NCBI GenBank assembly: GCA_031415695.1
Contig: JANOSH010000046.1
Location: 1 to 64,000 of the forward strand
DNA from: JANOSH01 sp031415695
Lineage (GTDB): Bacteria > Actinomycetota > Acidimicrobiia > Acidimicrobiales > Ilumatobacteraceae
Reading direction: 5' to 3'
DNA length: 64,000 nucleotides
In this document: positions 41,861-50,980 of the stretch, piece after piece
Layout of the letters: every line of letters starts with the position of its first letter
How positions within the stretch are numbered: position 1 is the stretch's first letter
Program-made: the position numbers and the translations under genes
Notes under the pieces: generated by a model
Database searches by the model: none
Seen by the model: the letters and a program-made list of their open reading frames with translations, nothing else
Told to the model about the DNA's origin: nothing

Positions 41861-42780
41861 GGTCCGCAACGATCGCTCTCTGCCTTGCGCTCGTCCTGGC
41901 GACCGCGACTACCCCAGCGCACGCAAGCGGACTTGACGAACCGATCACCATCGAGGACAGGACGCGGCCGCCGACCACGACTAGCACTTCGTCGGTGCCG
42001 GCGAAGGCGACCAACAACTCCGATGGCAGCGCCACCGCAGTCGTCGATGCCACCAAGCCCGCCACCACCAACCCGACCAGCAGCCGCACCAAACCCACTC
42101 CGCCAGTCGACCCGTGTACCGAAACCGTCAGCGTGTTCGACGGGCTCGCCGGCCGACCCGAACGCGACCATGACACCTTCGGCGACGTTCAATACGTCCT
42201 CTACACCCGGACCTGCCCCACCGACACCAGCGGTCCCGCCTACCGCTGGGTGCCCATCTACACCCAGGCCCAACTCCTGCAACAACTCATAGCCCAAGCC
42301 CGGCACCAACTCCCCGCCCCCCAAGCGTCGTTCTATCCACTTACAACGCTGTCCGAGTACACGTTCGTACGTTGGCCCACGTTCGTCTGGCTCGAACCCG
42401 CCACCGTTGCCGTCACCACCCTGACGGCCAGAACCCCTGGCCTCACCGTGACCGCCACCCTTTCCCCAACCAAGATGACCGTCACGCCAGCGGATCACGA
42501 CCCCATAGTGTGCAACCCGAACGTGACCCAGCCAACCCAACAGTTCCTCGACGACCATCCACCGCTCAAACCAACGGACTCGCCGCTTGCCTGCGAAATT
42601 CGCTTCACCAAAACCAGTAAAGACCAACCAAATCTCAAGTACCCCACGACCATCCAGGTCGCCTGGAACATGACCTGGACCACGACGGCCGGCAACACCG
42701 GAACCATCCCCGGCGTCACAACAAACACCACGGCCAACATTGGCGTGGCGTCCATTCAAGTCATCAACACCAGCCGCTAA
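41857..42780 (+). CDS. Secreted Thr/Pro-rich protein, unknown function
   Basis: About 307 residues from the GTG at 41857, which overlaps the lipoprotein stop. The signal peptide VRSATIALCLALVLATATTPAHASG is clear; the upstream frame from 41782 is a shadow. A Thr/Pro-rich linker (about residues 30-85) leads to a Cys-containing domain (CTETVSVFDGLAGRPERD, YVLYTRTCP) and a beta-rich region with ARTPGLTVTATL. The ending IQVAWNMTWTTT and TTNTTANIGVASIQV suggests an Ig-like fold. This matches a class of actinobacterial wall proteins of unknown role. Confidence 0.68.
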   Translation: MRSATIALCLALVLATATTPAHASGLDEPITIEDRTRPPTTTSTSSVPAKATNNSDGSATAVVDATKPATTNPTSSRTKPTPPVDPCTETVSVFDGLAGRPERDHDTFGDVQYVLYTRTCPTDTSGPAYRWVPIYTQAQLLQQLIAQARHQLPAPQASFYPLTTLSEYTFVRWPTFVWLEPATVAVTTLTARTPGLTVTATLSPTKMTVTPADHDPIVCNPNVTQPTQQFLDDHPPLKPTDSPLACEIRFTKTSKDQPNLKYPTTIQVAWNMTWTTTAGNTGTIPGVTTNTTANIGVASIQVINTSR

Positions 42781-42802
42781 ACCAGACCTGACCCACGAAG
42801 AG

Positions 42803-45202
42803 TCAGATAGCGATGTCTTCGGCTGAACCTTCGGGCGCGGTTGTCGGCGCCGGCGCTGCCCGCAGCACAGCTACCCACGCTGGCGGGTCGACCGAACCCG
42901 ACTGCGGCGTGATGGCCGATGACTGAACGGCCTGCCACACCTTCTCGGCCGTGAGCGGCATGTCGACATGGCGCACCCCAAGGTGGGCCAATGCGTCGAT
43001 CACAGCGTTCTGGATAGCTGGCGTGGAACCAACCGAACCCGACTCGCCGATACCCTTGGCACCCAGCGGGTTGAGCGGCGACGGGGTCTCGTGCACGATG
43101 CGTTCGAACGACGGCAACTCGACCGCCGAGATCACCCCGTAGTCGGCGAAGTTCGACGTGAGCGGGTTGCCAATATCGTCGTAACGCATCTCTTCGAGCA
43201 ATGCCTGCGCGGCACCTTGGGCGATGCCGCCATGCACTTGACCTTCGACAAGCATCGGGTTCAACAACCGCCCGGCGTCGTCGCACGATACGTAGCGAAG
43301 AATTTTCACGCGGCCGGTTTCGGTATCGACTTCGACAACTACACCATGGGCCCCGCTCGGGAACGTGGCACCGTCCTGGCTGAAGTCGTGTTCGGCGCTC
43401 AAGGTATTGCCATCGCGAGCAACCGCGGCCTCGGCAACCTGCGCCCACGACCTGGTGATGGCGGGCGTACCAGCCACGTGGAACACGGCGTTGTCGGTGT
43501 CGAGCACCACGTCTTCGACCCCAACTTCGAGCAGATCGGCAGCCAATTGGCGAGCCATGTCGGCAACCTGGGTTGCGGCACCCTGCATGGCCGAACCCGC
43601 CAACTGCAGCGACCGCGACCCGCCGGTGAGGCCGCCGCGAGGCACGATGTCGGTATCGCCATGGATGACCTCGATGTCGTCCATCGGTATTCCAAGCCGG
43701 TCGCTGATGATCATGGCCCAACTGGTGTCGTGGCCGGTGCCGTATGGCAACGAACCAGTCATGGCCCGCACCTTGCCCGACGGCAAAACCTCGACGCTGC
43801 CATACTCGGGTGTGCCGCCACCGCCGGTGATCTCGACATACACCGACAGCCCGATACCGAGCGCAACCGGGTCACCAGCGGCGCGACGACGAGCCTGTTC
43901 GGCTCGAAGATCGTCGTAGCTCATTGCTTCGAGCACGTTGTTGAGTCCGGTGGCATAGTCGCCGCAGTCATACTTCGCACCCGTAGGCGTCGAGTATGGG
44001 AACACGTCGTTTCCAAGCAGGTTCTTGTGGCGAACCGCAGCCGGATCCATGCCGATTTCGGCGGCGAACACATCGACCATGCGCTCGAGAACGGCCGCCG
44101 ATTCGGGTCTACCGGCCCCGCGATACGGCACGACGGGAGTGGTGTTCGTGAGCACTGATGTTGACGCGAAGTCGACGTTTCGCAACGCGTACACTCCCGG
44201 CATCATGAGCTTGGTGAGGTTGGGCAAAAACGCGCCGTACCGCGGATAGGCACCTGAATCCTGAAGCACCGACAGCCGGTAGGCCAGGATGGTGCCGTCA
44301 CGCGAGCCGCCCATTTCGGCGTACTGAATTTGCGCCCGACCGTGGCCGAGGTTGACCATGTCGTCGGTGCGATTCGAGAACCAGCGCACCGGTCGACCGA
44401 CGTGGCGTGCAATCCAGCCGAGCAATACGTCTTCGGGATACGGCGTTGCCTTGCAGCCGAATCCGCCGCCAACGTCGGGTGTAATGACGCGAATGTCAGC
44501 TTGTTCCATCTGGTAGGCCTGGGCGATAAAACCGCGGAACGGGTGAGGGCCCTGGCACGTGGTCCAGTGGTTCAGCCGACCATCGGCGCTCCACGCCGCC
44601 GCAGCCGACCGCGGTTCCAACGGTGATGGCGCCACCTTCGAGTTGACGATGCGCTGACGAACGATTACCTCACAGCCGGAGAAGTCGGCAGCGTCACCAG
44701 CAGGTACGCCCATGGCCGTGTTCGAGCCGTGGGCCTCGTGCACGAGCGACGTGGATGATCCCGACGTTTCCGGGTCGACAACTGCGACCAAGGGCTCGTA
44801 ATCGACCATGATGAGGTCGGCCGCGTCGGCCCCTTGCGACGGATGTTCGGTGACGATTGCAGCAATGGGCTCGCCGACGAATCGAACGACGTCGCCTGCA
44901 AGCCACGGCCGGGGAAGTGTCTTTGGCAAAAATGGGAAGTCGGGCGGGAACACCGTAAGGTTTGAGTCGGCGGCGAGGTCGGCTGCAGTGATGACCGCGA
45001 GAACTCCCGGGGCGGTGAGCGCCGCGGAAATGTCGATGCTGGTGATGCGGGCGTGGGCCATAGCCGCTCGCACATAGTGAACATACGCGGCGTTGTCGAG
45101 CAGCGGATCGTTCACATCGGCGACATACGTACCGCCGACCGTCAACATCCGCGGGTCTTCAGTACGAAGGACAGGGTTACCCAAAATCGATCCACTACGC
45201 AT
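42803..45202 (-). CDS. Solitary Mo-hydroxylase large subunit, form II CoxL-like
   Basis: About 799 residues (ATG at 45202; another ATG three codons upstream). Beginning SGSILGNPVLRTEDPRMLT, it has VGGGFGCKATPYPEDV, active-site loop VPYRGAGRPESA and GAKGIGESGSVGSTP. It belongs to the same form II-like subgroup as the gene at 18499 and, like it, has no neighbouring FAD or FeS subunit. It is divergent from a methyltransferase gene with a 39-nt gap. Substrate unknown; CO is unlikely given the loop. Confidence 0.9.
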   Translation of the reverse strand: MRSGSILGNPVLRTEDPRMLTVGGTYVADVNDPLLDNAAYVHYVRAAMAHARITSIDISAALTAPGVLAVITAADLAADSNLTVFPPDFPFLPKTLPRPWLAGDVVRFVGEPIAAIVTEHPSQGADAADLIMVDYEPLVAVVDPETSGSSTSLVHEAHGSNTAMGVPAGDAADFSGCEVIVRQRIVNSKVAPSPLEPRSAAAAWSADGRLNHWTTCQGPHPFRGFIAQAYQMEQADIRVITPDVGGGFGCKATPYPEDVLLGWIARHVGRPVRWFSNRTDDMVNLGHGRAQIQYAEMGGSRDGTILAYRLSVLQDSGAYPRYGAFLPNLTKLMMPGVYALRNVDFASTSVLTNTTPVVPYRGAGRPESAAVLERMVDVFAAEIGMDPAAVRHKNLLGNDVFPYSTPTGAKYDCGDYATGLNNVLEAMSYDDLRAEQARRRAAGDPVALGIGLSVYVEITGGGGTPEYGSVEVLPSGKVRAMTGSLPYGTGHDTSWAMIISDRLGIPMDDIEVIHGDTDIVPRGGLTGGSRSLQLAGSAMQGAATQVADMARQLAADLLEVGVEDVVLDTDNAVFHVAGTPAITRSWAQVAEAAVARDGNTLSAEHDFSQDGATFPSGAHGVVVEVDTETGRVKILRYVSCDDAGRLLNPMLVEGQVHGGIAQGAAQALLEEMRYDDIGNPLTSNFADYGVISAVELPSFERIVHETPSPLNPLGAKGIGESGSVGSTPAIQNAVIDALAHLGVRHVDMPLTAEKVWQAVQSSAITPQSGSVDPPAWVAVLRAAPAPTTAPEGSAEDIAI

Positions 45203-45241
45203 GCACTTCACAGTAGGCGCAACGGCCTAGCCTTCGCTCTA

Positions 45242-46123
45242 GTGGACCGCGCACCGAATCATCACCAACACCACCACCCTGATCATCACAACATCGACTG
45301 GGCCGCCATGGGCGACCAGTTGGAAACCGAGGGCGATCTGTTCGCGCCCGTTGTCGTCAGCGCCGCCACGTGGCTGAGCCAACTCGCGGGCGATGGCATA
45401 CGTCGACTCATCGACCTTGGATCTGGGCCGGGTGTTGCAACGTGTATCTTCGCTCAGCATTTTCCGGACGCGCAGGTTGTTGCCGTCGACTCGACCCCTG
45501 CACTCCTTGAGCGCGCCTCAGTTCGTGCGGTACGGCTTGGCGTTGCGGATCGACTCACCACACTCCTAGGCGACCTTGAAACCGACCTCGAGACGTTGGG
45601 TCAAGCCGACGCCGTGTGGGCATCGAACGTCATGCATCACGTTGGTGATCAGGCCGCGGGACTGGTACGTCTCGGCCGCCTCGTTCGCCCCGGAGGATTC
45701 GTCGTGCTGGCCGAGGGTCGCGGTTCACCCATTGTTGAACCCGACCCTTTCGACGGGCTCATCCCTGGCCTGCGCGAGCGGTTCGAGGCAGCAAACAAAA
45801 CATGGTTTGCCGGTATGCGCACCGGGTTACCGAACTTCGTCGATGCCGAGCCAGATTGGGACAGCCTGCTCGGGCAAGCCGGGCTCGACGTGATCGGGCA
45901 CCGCGTGGTGCACCTAGTTATGGAGGCCCCCGTGTCCGAAGCGGCTCGGGCAATGGTGCGAGCCGGGGTCAGCCGCATGATCAATCAGGCCTCGGCGTTG
46001 TCACACGACGATCAAACTGCCCTGAGTTCGCTGCTCACCGGCGACGCCTCGATCGACAATCGGGGCGACATCAGCGTGACCTTCACGAGGGCGCTGTTTG
46101 TCGCCCGTCGACCCTGTGGATAA
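45242..46123 (+). CDS. Class I SAM-dependent methyltransferase
   Basis: A 293-residue methyltransferase with motif I LIDLGSGPGVATCIFA, acidic motif VVAVDSTPA and VWASNVMHHVGD, then LVRPGGFVVLAEGRG. The start is GTG at 45242, giving a short His-rich N-terminus (HHQHHHPDHHN) before the fold. Acceptor unknown. Its stop codon TAA lies within a DnaA-box-like sequence (46115-46124). Confidence 0.87.
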   Translation: MDRAPNHHQHHHPDHHNIDWAAMGDQLETEGDLFAPVVVSAATWLSQLAGDGIRRLIDLGSGPGVATCIFAQHFPDAQVVAVDSTPALLERASVRAVRLGVADRLTTLLGDLETDLETLGQADAVWASNVMHHVGDQAAGLVRLGRLVRPGGFVVLAEGRGSPIVEPDPFDGLIPGLRERFEAANKTWFAGMRTGLPNFVDAEPDWDSLLGQAGLDVIGHRVVHLVMEAPVSEAARAMVRAGVSRMINQASALSHDDQTALSSLLTGDASIDNRGDISVTFTRALFVARRPCG

Positions 46124-46151
46124 CCCAACGAGTGGCCCGAGGTTATCCACA
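46115..46151. promoter_or_regulatory. Two inverted perfect DnaA boxes
   Basis: TGTGGATAAC (46115-46124) and GTTATCCACA (46142-46151) are exact inverse copies, each containing the consensus DnaA box TTATCCACA, 17 nt apart. They flank the end of the methyltransferase gene. They could also act as a short terminator stem, but there is no T-tract. Confidence 0.6.
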
Positions 46152-46232
46152 GAACTGTCAACAACGCTGTGAGTGGTCGAGAATTGATAGGCCTTTTGGT
46201 CTATTTCCCGGGCCAACTCTAAAATCGTGTGA

Positions 46233-47012
46233 ATGACGGTCAATTCAGCTATTCACGCGGCCGGTCTGGCCCGAAGTTTCGGCGACGTTACAGCCGTTCG
46301 TAGCGTCGATCTCGAAGTGGCCCACGGACAGATATACGGCTTCCTCGGACCGAACGGTGCCGGTAAATCCACGACCGTTAAGATGCTGTGCACCCTCTTG
46401 TCGCCAACGTCGGGAACGGCCCGAGTCGCCGGGTTCGACATAGCCTCTCAAGCCGATGACGTACGGTTACGCATCGGCGTCGCGTTGCAATCAAGCGCCC
46501 TGGACCCGAAGCAGTCGGGCCGGGAAATTCTCGATTTACAGGGTCGCTACTACGGCCTCAACAAGGCCGACCGGGCTCGACCCTGCAAGTAGGGCGAGCA
46601 TCTGGGACGAGGTTCGCCGGCTCAATACCGACATGGGGGTCACCGTATTCCTCACCACCCAATACCTCGAAGAAGCCGACTCGTTGTGCGATCGAGTGGC
46701 CATTATCGACGATGGTCTGGTCGTCGCCGACGGTACTCCCGATGATCTGAAACGTTCCATCGGTGCCGACGTCATCATCGCAGAAGTCGACAGTGATCCT
46801 GAACAGGCCCGGCAACTGGTGCTGGGGGAGCCGGCTGTGGCCCCGTAGAAATCCCTGGGCACGAACTCATCATTGTGGCGACGGACGGCAGCGCATCCAT
46901 TGGCCCGGTGGCGGTTGCGTTGGGCGGCGCCGGAATTGCGGTGCGATCGATGACGCTGCGACGACCATCGCTCGACGATGTCTTCCTCGAACTGACAGGA
47001 ACCCGATTGTGA
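46233..47012 (+). pseudogene. Broken ABC exporter ATPase (DrrA-like)
   Basis: Walker A is intact (GFLGPNGAGKSTTVKML) and so is the Q-loop region (IGVALQSSALDP). After YYGLNKADR the frame jumps directly to TGLDPASRASIWDEVRRLN. About 70 codons, including the LSGGQ-like signature and Walker B, are missing, and the frame is shifted. A second frameshift near 46840 separates EPAVAP from GHELIIVATDGSASIG, the C-terminal DrrA domain ending SLDDVFLELTGTRL. Three frames are needed to read it, so no active ATPase can be made. Confidence 0.85.
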
Positions 47013-47844
47013 ACAGCGTACTTGGCGGCGAATCGACAGCGAATCGGCGCCACGACGTGTCGACAACGTCCCTAGGCCGCCCTGCAGGTCTGTTCGCCGA
47101 CATCGCAACCGTTGGACGCCGTGCCCTTCGAGGCTTGATGCGTGACAAGGAGGCCGTCATCCCACCACTTGTCATTGGTGCATTCTTCTATGTTGTCAAT
47201 GTCGGCACCTTGGCCAAACTGGGCGAGACCGCTGCGAACACGGGAAGATACAAAGCCTTCCAGCTCCCACCCGCAATCATCTTTGCCGTAACCGGGCTGA
47301 GCCGTGCCGGAGCGCTGGTAGCCGATATTCAGAGCGGGTACTTCGACCGCATGTTGGCCACGCCGATCAAACGCACAGCGCTGTTGCTCGGGCTGATGAT
47401 TGCCGACATTGCGCTCGCCGCACTGCTCACTATCCCGGTGATCTTGATCGGAATCATGTTCGGCGTGCGCTTCGAAGCGGGCATTCTCGGCGTGCTTTTG
47501 CTAATCGTTATGAGCGGATTGTGGGGCCTGCCTTCACCGGCTTCAGCTATGCCATTGCACTCAAGACCGCGAACCCAGCGGCCGTGAACTCGGCGTTCCT
47601 GATCTTTTTCCCCTTCGCGTTTCTTACAACGGGAAGCGTTCCCAAGGAAGCGATGAGCGGCTGGCTGCAAGCGATGGTGACGCTCAACCCGGTGACATAC
47701 CTGTTGAGAGGGATGCGGTCGGTGATTACGCTTGGCTGGGATTTCGGCGAGCTTGCCCAAGGCTTCGCCGCCATCTTTGCCGTCATGGCTGTGGGGCTAG
47801 CGCTGTCATTCGCAACTCTTCGAGGCCGCGTCAGCCGCCGCTAG
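47009..47844 (+). pseudogene. Broken ABC-2 exporter permease (DrrB-like)
   Basis: Starts at GTG overlapping the DrrA-like stop (GTGA). It reads as a typical DrrB permease (DIATVGRRALRGLMRDKEAV; FAVTGLSRAGALVADIQSGY) until SGLWGL at about 47530, then continues in another frame with AFTGFSYAIALKTANPAAVN to the normal C-terminus SFATLRGRVSRR. The sequence GGCCTGCCTTC is best explained by loss of one G from GGCCTGGCCTTC. With the ATPase also broken, the exporter is a two-gene pseudogene. Confidence 0.8.
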
Positions 47845-47857
47845 CGCTGCGTTTCAC

Positions 47858-47904
47858 GAGCTTTCGCGCATTAGCGCGCCCCGAGCGCGCTACTGCGCGA
47901 GAGC
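47858..47904. terminator. GC-rich bidirectional hairpin between convergent genes
   Basis: AGCTTTCGCGCATTAGCGCGC and GCGCGCTACTGCGCGAGAGC pair around CCCGA with only a few mismatches. It lies between convergent gene ends and shares GCTTTCGCGCA and GCGCGC with the element at 3830-3874. A second hairpin, CGGCTAGCGC/GCGCTAGCCG, immediately follows (47914-47936) and overlaps the end of the next gene. Confidence 0.6.
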
Positions 47905-47927
47905 TTGGGTGCGGCTAGCGCGGCGCG

Positions 47928-48446
47928 CTAGCCGCGGCCGATCATGCCGCTGCCCGCGATGATGAAGGTCTCAGTATCGCGCACATACCGAGGGCCTAGG
48001 TGGGCGCGCAGCGTGTTGAGCGCCTCGTTAGCGGCGTCGGCCTCTGGCCCGCCAGCACGTTGCAACACGTCGAGGTCGGCAATGGCGGTCTCGAACGCAG
48101 CAGTTAGCGAGCGATGCTGCGACTTCACCACGTCCATGTCGGGCAGCGTTGCGATATCGGCGAGCTGTCCAACGCCCGATGCGCTGGCTCGAATGCGATC
48201 GGCCTCGGGGCCGCCAACACCCGCAAGGTTGGCCGCTGCCGCCTGAAGGGTGCGGGTCATGGCGTTGTGTTCGTCGATCAGGTACTCGTTGTAGACCGGC
48301 AGCAGCTGGCGCACACCTTGCAGAATCGATTGCATCATCGAGGCCATTGCTTGAGCCTTCGGACCGACAAGGTTGGGCACAAGCTCGTCTTGAATACCGA
48401 GAATTACGCCTTCGAGCAGATCGTCGATGGTGGGTGACGTCATCAT
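47928..48446 (-). CDS. Conserved hypothetical helical protein
   Basis: A 172-residue, almost wholly helical protein (TIDDLLEGVILGIQDELVPN; YNEYLIDEHNAMTRTLQAAA; DVVKSQHRSLTAAFETAIAD). No signal peptide or membrane segment. Its start overlaps the stop of the phosphotransferase gene by 4 nt, so the two are co-translated, probably as partners. Similar small proteins accompany acyl-CoA-dehydrogenase-type or phosphotransferase genes in Actinobacteria; function unknown. Confidence 0.7.
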   Translation of the reverse strand: MMTSPTIDDLLEGVILGIQDELVPNLVGPKAQAMASMMQSILQGVRQLLPVYNEYLIDEHNAMTRTLQAAAANLAGVGGPEADRIRASASGVGQLADIATLPDMDVVKSQHRSLTAAFETAIADLDVLQRAGGPEADAANEALNTLRAHLGPRYVRDTETFIIAGSGMIGRG

Positions 48447-49495
48447 GATGGAACTCCCGGATAGCCGAGTAGCTGGGCGAAGGACACGAGCGCAGGGATG
48501 CTGGGTTGAATCATGTAGAGGTGCAAGAACTGCAGATGTTCCTTATTGATCCGCCGCTTGATCGCAGCGGTTACCGGCACGCCAATATTGACGGTTCCGA
48601 ACAAGATGAAGTACCCGAGTTCTTGCTGCGAGATGCCCCAGCCGGTGAGCTTGTTGTAATAGGCGAGGAACCCGCCTTCATCTCGCGGATGCGACATGAC
48701 CGAGGTGTTACTGAGGTTGTCCATCGCCATCATCCAACCGAGGTCTTCACGGGGGTCACCGATGCGCGAATTCTCCCAGTCGATCAGCGCTGTGACGCGC
48801 CCGTTGTCGTAGAGGAAGTTGGCCGGGTTGAAGTCGCCATGCACCAGCGACAGGCGCAGTGGCCGTGGCTTCGCCCGCCGAAGCGTGAGGCACGCATCGA
48901 GCAAAATGGCGGCCTGCGGGTCGTAGTTCAGCGTGGGATACGCGCGGATGTAGTACTCGAACGTGGTGTCCATATAGGCATCCCACGAACTGACGTCGAT
49001 ACCGACACCGCGCGGGTCGCTCAGCTGCCCATCGACATTGAGTTTGTCGATGTCGGTCGTATGCAATTCGACCATGACCTCACATAGATGACGCATGACG
49101 TCGTCGGCCTGGTCGGCATCGACCTCGCCGTTGAACAAGCTCGACGTGTGGCCGCTACCACCCATCCGCTCGAGCACCATTGCTGGCTCTCCGAAACGAG
49201 CCGGGTCCATGTCGTAGCCGTAACTCTGGCTCACCGGCACCGATGTGTGCTCGCGGATTGCCTCGATGAGATCGTGCTCGACCTTGCGACTCGTGATCAA
49301 CAACGCCGCAGCAGCGGGCGGATCTTTGCGCAAGATCAGCGGCATGGTCGTTTCGACATCACCTCGCCGTACCGTTGCATCGAATCGAAACGTCTCTCGT
49401 GAGAACCCGCCCGGTATTGGCGACACCCCGTCGACTGTGATGTGGTCGGCGTCAGCAAAAAACTGCTGAAGCAGACCAATGAGCTGTTGCTCCAT
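48443..49495 (-). CDS. APH-family phosphotransferase (ACAD10/aminoglycoside kinase-like)
   Basis: A 350-residue kinase-fold enzyme. The catalytic loop LVHGDFNPANFLYDN (Brenner motif) and the metal-binding Asp in VTALIDWENSRIGDP are clear, with VSPIPGGFSRETF and PLILRKDPP (nucleotide-binding Lys) at the N-terminus. Relatives in Actinobacteria phosphorylate hydroxy-acyl-CoA or small alcohols rather than antibiotics. Followed by the coupled helical protein gene. Confidence 0.87.
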   Translation of the reverse strand: MEQQLIGLLQQFFADADHITVDGVSPIPGGFSRETFRFDATVRRGDVETTMPLILRKDPPAAAALLITSRKVEHDLIEAIREHTSVPVSQSYGYDMDPARFGEPAMVLERMGGSGHTSSLFNGEVDADQADDVMRHLCEVMVELHTTDIDKLNVDGQLSDPRGVGIDVSSWDAYMDTTFEYYIRAYPTLNYDPQAAILLDACLTLRRAKPRPLRLSLVHGDFNPANFLYDNGRVTALIDWENSRIGDPREDLGWMMAMDNLSNTSVMSHPRDEGGFLAYYNKLTGWGISQQELGYFILFGTVNIGVPVTAAIKRRINKEHLQFLHLYMIQPSIPALVSFAQLLGYPGVPS

Positions 49496-49523
49496 TGTCT
49501 ATCCCCCCTGCCCGTCAGATTAG

Positions 49524-50882
49524 TCAGGAATCTGATCTGGCGAAGGTGACGAAGCCAACAAATCCTCCCACCGCAGCAAGGAATGCGCATATCCACATAG
49601 CTCGGTGGAAACCGCCGGAGCGTTCGAGGCCCGACACGCCTGGCAGCACGGCAATAGCGAGCAATGTGCCGACCCGGGCAATCGCATTGTTGATGGCCGA
49701 ACCCAGTCCAACATGAGCGTCGGGGACGGCGGCCAAAACCGTTGCCGTCAGCGGCGCAACTGTCGCCGTCAATCCGGTACCAAGGATCAGGATGGCAGGC
49801 AGCACCGTCCCCAGGTACGACCGACCAGGTCGAACGACAGTTAGCGCAGCAAACCCGAGTCCGATGACGACAGGCCCCATAGTCATCTGTGCACGCGGTC
49901 CGAACCGTTGCGCCAATGCACCTGCCTTAGAGGAGAAGAGCAACATCATCATCGTGATCGGCAGGCTCGCCGCGCCCGCTTCCAAGGCCGAGTACTTCAG
50001 TGTGTCTTGCAGTTGAATGGTCAGCAGAAAGAACACCGTTCCAAGCGCACCCCACACCAGGAATGTGAGCAGGTTCGCTCCTGCAAACCGACGGGAGGCG
50101 AACAACGAGGGCGGCACCATGGGGTGAGCTGTACAGCGTTGTACCACGCCGAACAACACAAGTTGTCCGGTGCCCGCGACGATGGCGGCAACCGATGTCA
50201 GGGCCCACCCGTTGCCCGGTCCTTCGATCAGCCCAAAGACCAGCGCGCCGAGGCCCGCCGACAGACACACTGCACCCGGCACGTCGATCGGTTGGATCGG
50301 CTCGTTTGAGCGGGTGTCGGGTACGTGACGGGTTGCTAGCCACACGGCAACCGCGGCCAGCGGCGCGTTGATGAAGAACACCCAACGCCATGACACCGTG
50401 TCGATCAACCAGCCGCCGAGAAACGGGCCGATCGCAGTAGAAACACCGGCAAGCCCGGTCCACCGGCCGATCGCAGCGGCTCGATCATCGGGATGAAATG
50501 CCGCAGAGATCATCGCCAGGCTTGCCGGTACCAGCGCCGCAGCACAAACACCTTGAAGCACACGGGCCACCGCAAGAACCCCGATCGTCGGGGCGAGCCC
50601 GCACAGCATCGAGGTTGCCGCAAACCCAGCCAGCCCCACAACAAACATCGTGCGGCGACCGAAGCGATCACCGAGCGAACCGCCGACGACGAGCAGGGAT
50701 CCGAGCGTCAGCAGGTAGCCAGTCACAACCCACTGCTGCCCGCTTAGGCCGGTACCGAAATCGGTTCGAATGGCGGGAAGGGCTGCGTTCACGACCGTGC
50801 CGTCGAGAAATGCGATGCCCGAACCGAGCGCCGTGGCGGCAATAACTAGCCGCCCCTCACGGGTTCCGAATCGAATGGACAC
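49524..50882 (-). CDS. MFS transporter, DHA2-type drug exporter
   Basis: About 452 residues, 14 predicted hydrophobic segments. The motif FLDGTVVNAALPAI in the first helix, QWVVTGYLLTLGSLLVVGG and GDRFGRRTMF (loop 2-3 motif A) are characteristic of the DHA2 (EmrB/QacA) family. It starts at GTG 50882; the longer frame to 50936 is unlikely. Probably a proton-driven multidrug or metabolite exporter. No adjacent regulator is present. Confidence 0.9.
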   Translation of the reverse strand: MSIRFGTREGRLVIAATALGSGIAFLDGTVVNAALPAIRTDFGTGLSGQQWVVTGYLLTLGSLLVVGGSLGDRFGRRTMFVVGLAGFAATSMLCGLAPTIGVLAVARVLQGVCAAALVPASLAMISAAFHPDDRAAAIGRWTGLAGVSTAIGPFLGGWLIDTVSWRWVFFINAPLAAVAVWLATRHVPDTRSNEPIQPIDVPGAVCLSAGLGALVFGLIEGPGNGWALTSVAAIVAGTGQLVLFGVVQRCTAHPMVPPSLFASRRFAGANLLTFLVWGALGTVFFLLTIQLQDTLKYSALEAGAASLPITMMMLLFSSKAGALAQRFGPRAQMTMGPVVIGLGFAALTVVRPGRSYLGTVLPAILILGTGLTATVAPLTATVLAAVPDAHVGLGSAINNAIARVGTLLAIAVLPGVSGLERSGGFHRAMWICAFLAAVGGFVGFVTFARSDS

Positions 50883-50980
50883 ACCCCCATACTGACGGGT
50901 TCTCCCGTGGGGTGCCCTAGTGACCGGCCTTCCCACGCGCTACGGTCTTTTGGGCAAGTGGGCAGTAAGGATCCAACTCG

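Noticed and set aside
46115..46151. Replication origin
   Set aside because: Only two DnaA boxes, no AT-rich unwinding region, and no dnaA, dnaN or recF genes nearby.
48443..49495. Aminoglycoside resistance gene
   Set aside because: The kinase motifs are shared with many metabolic phosphotransferases; coupling to a small helical protein and the actinobacterial context favour a metabolic substrate.
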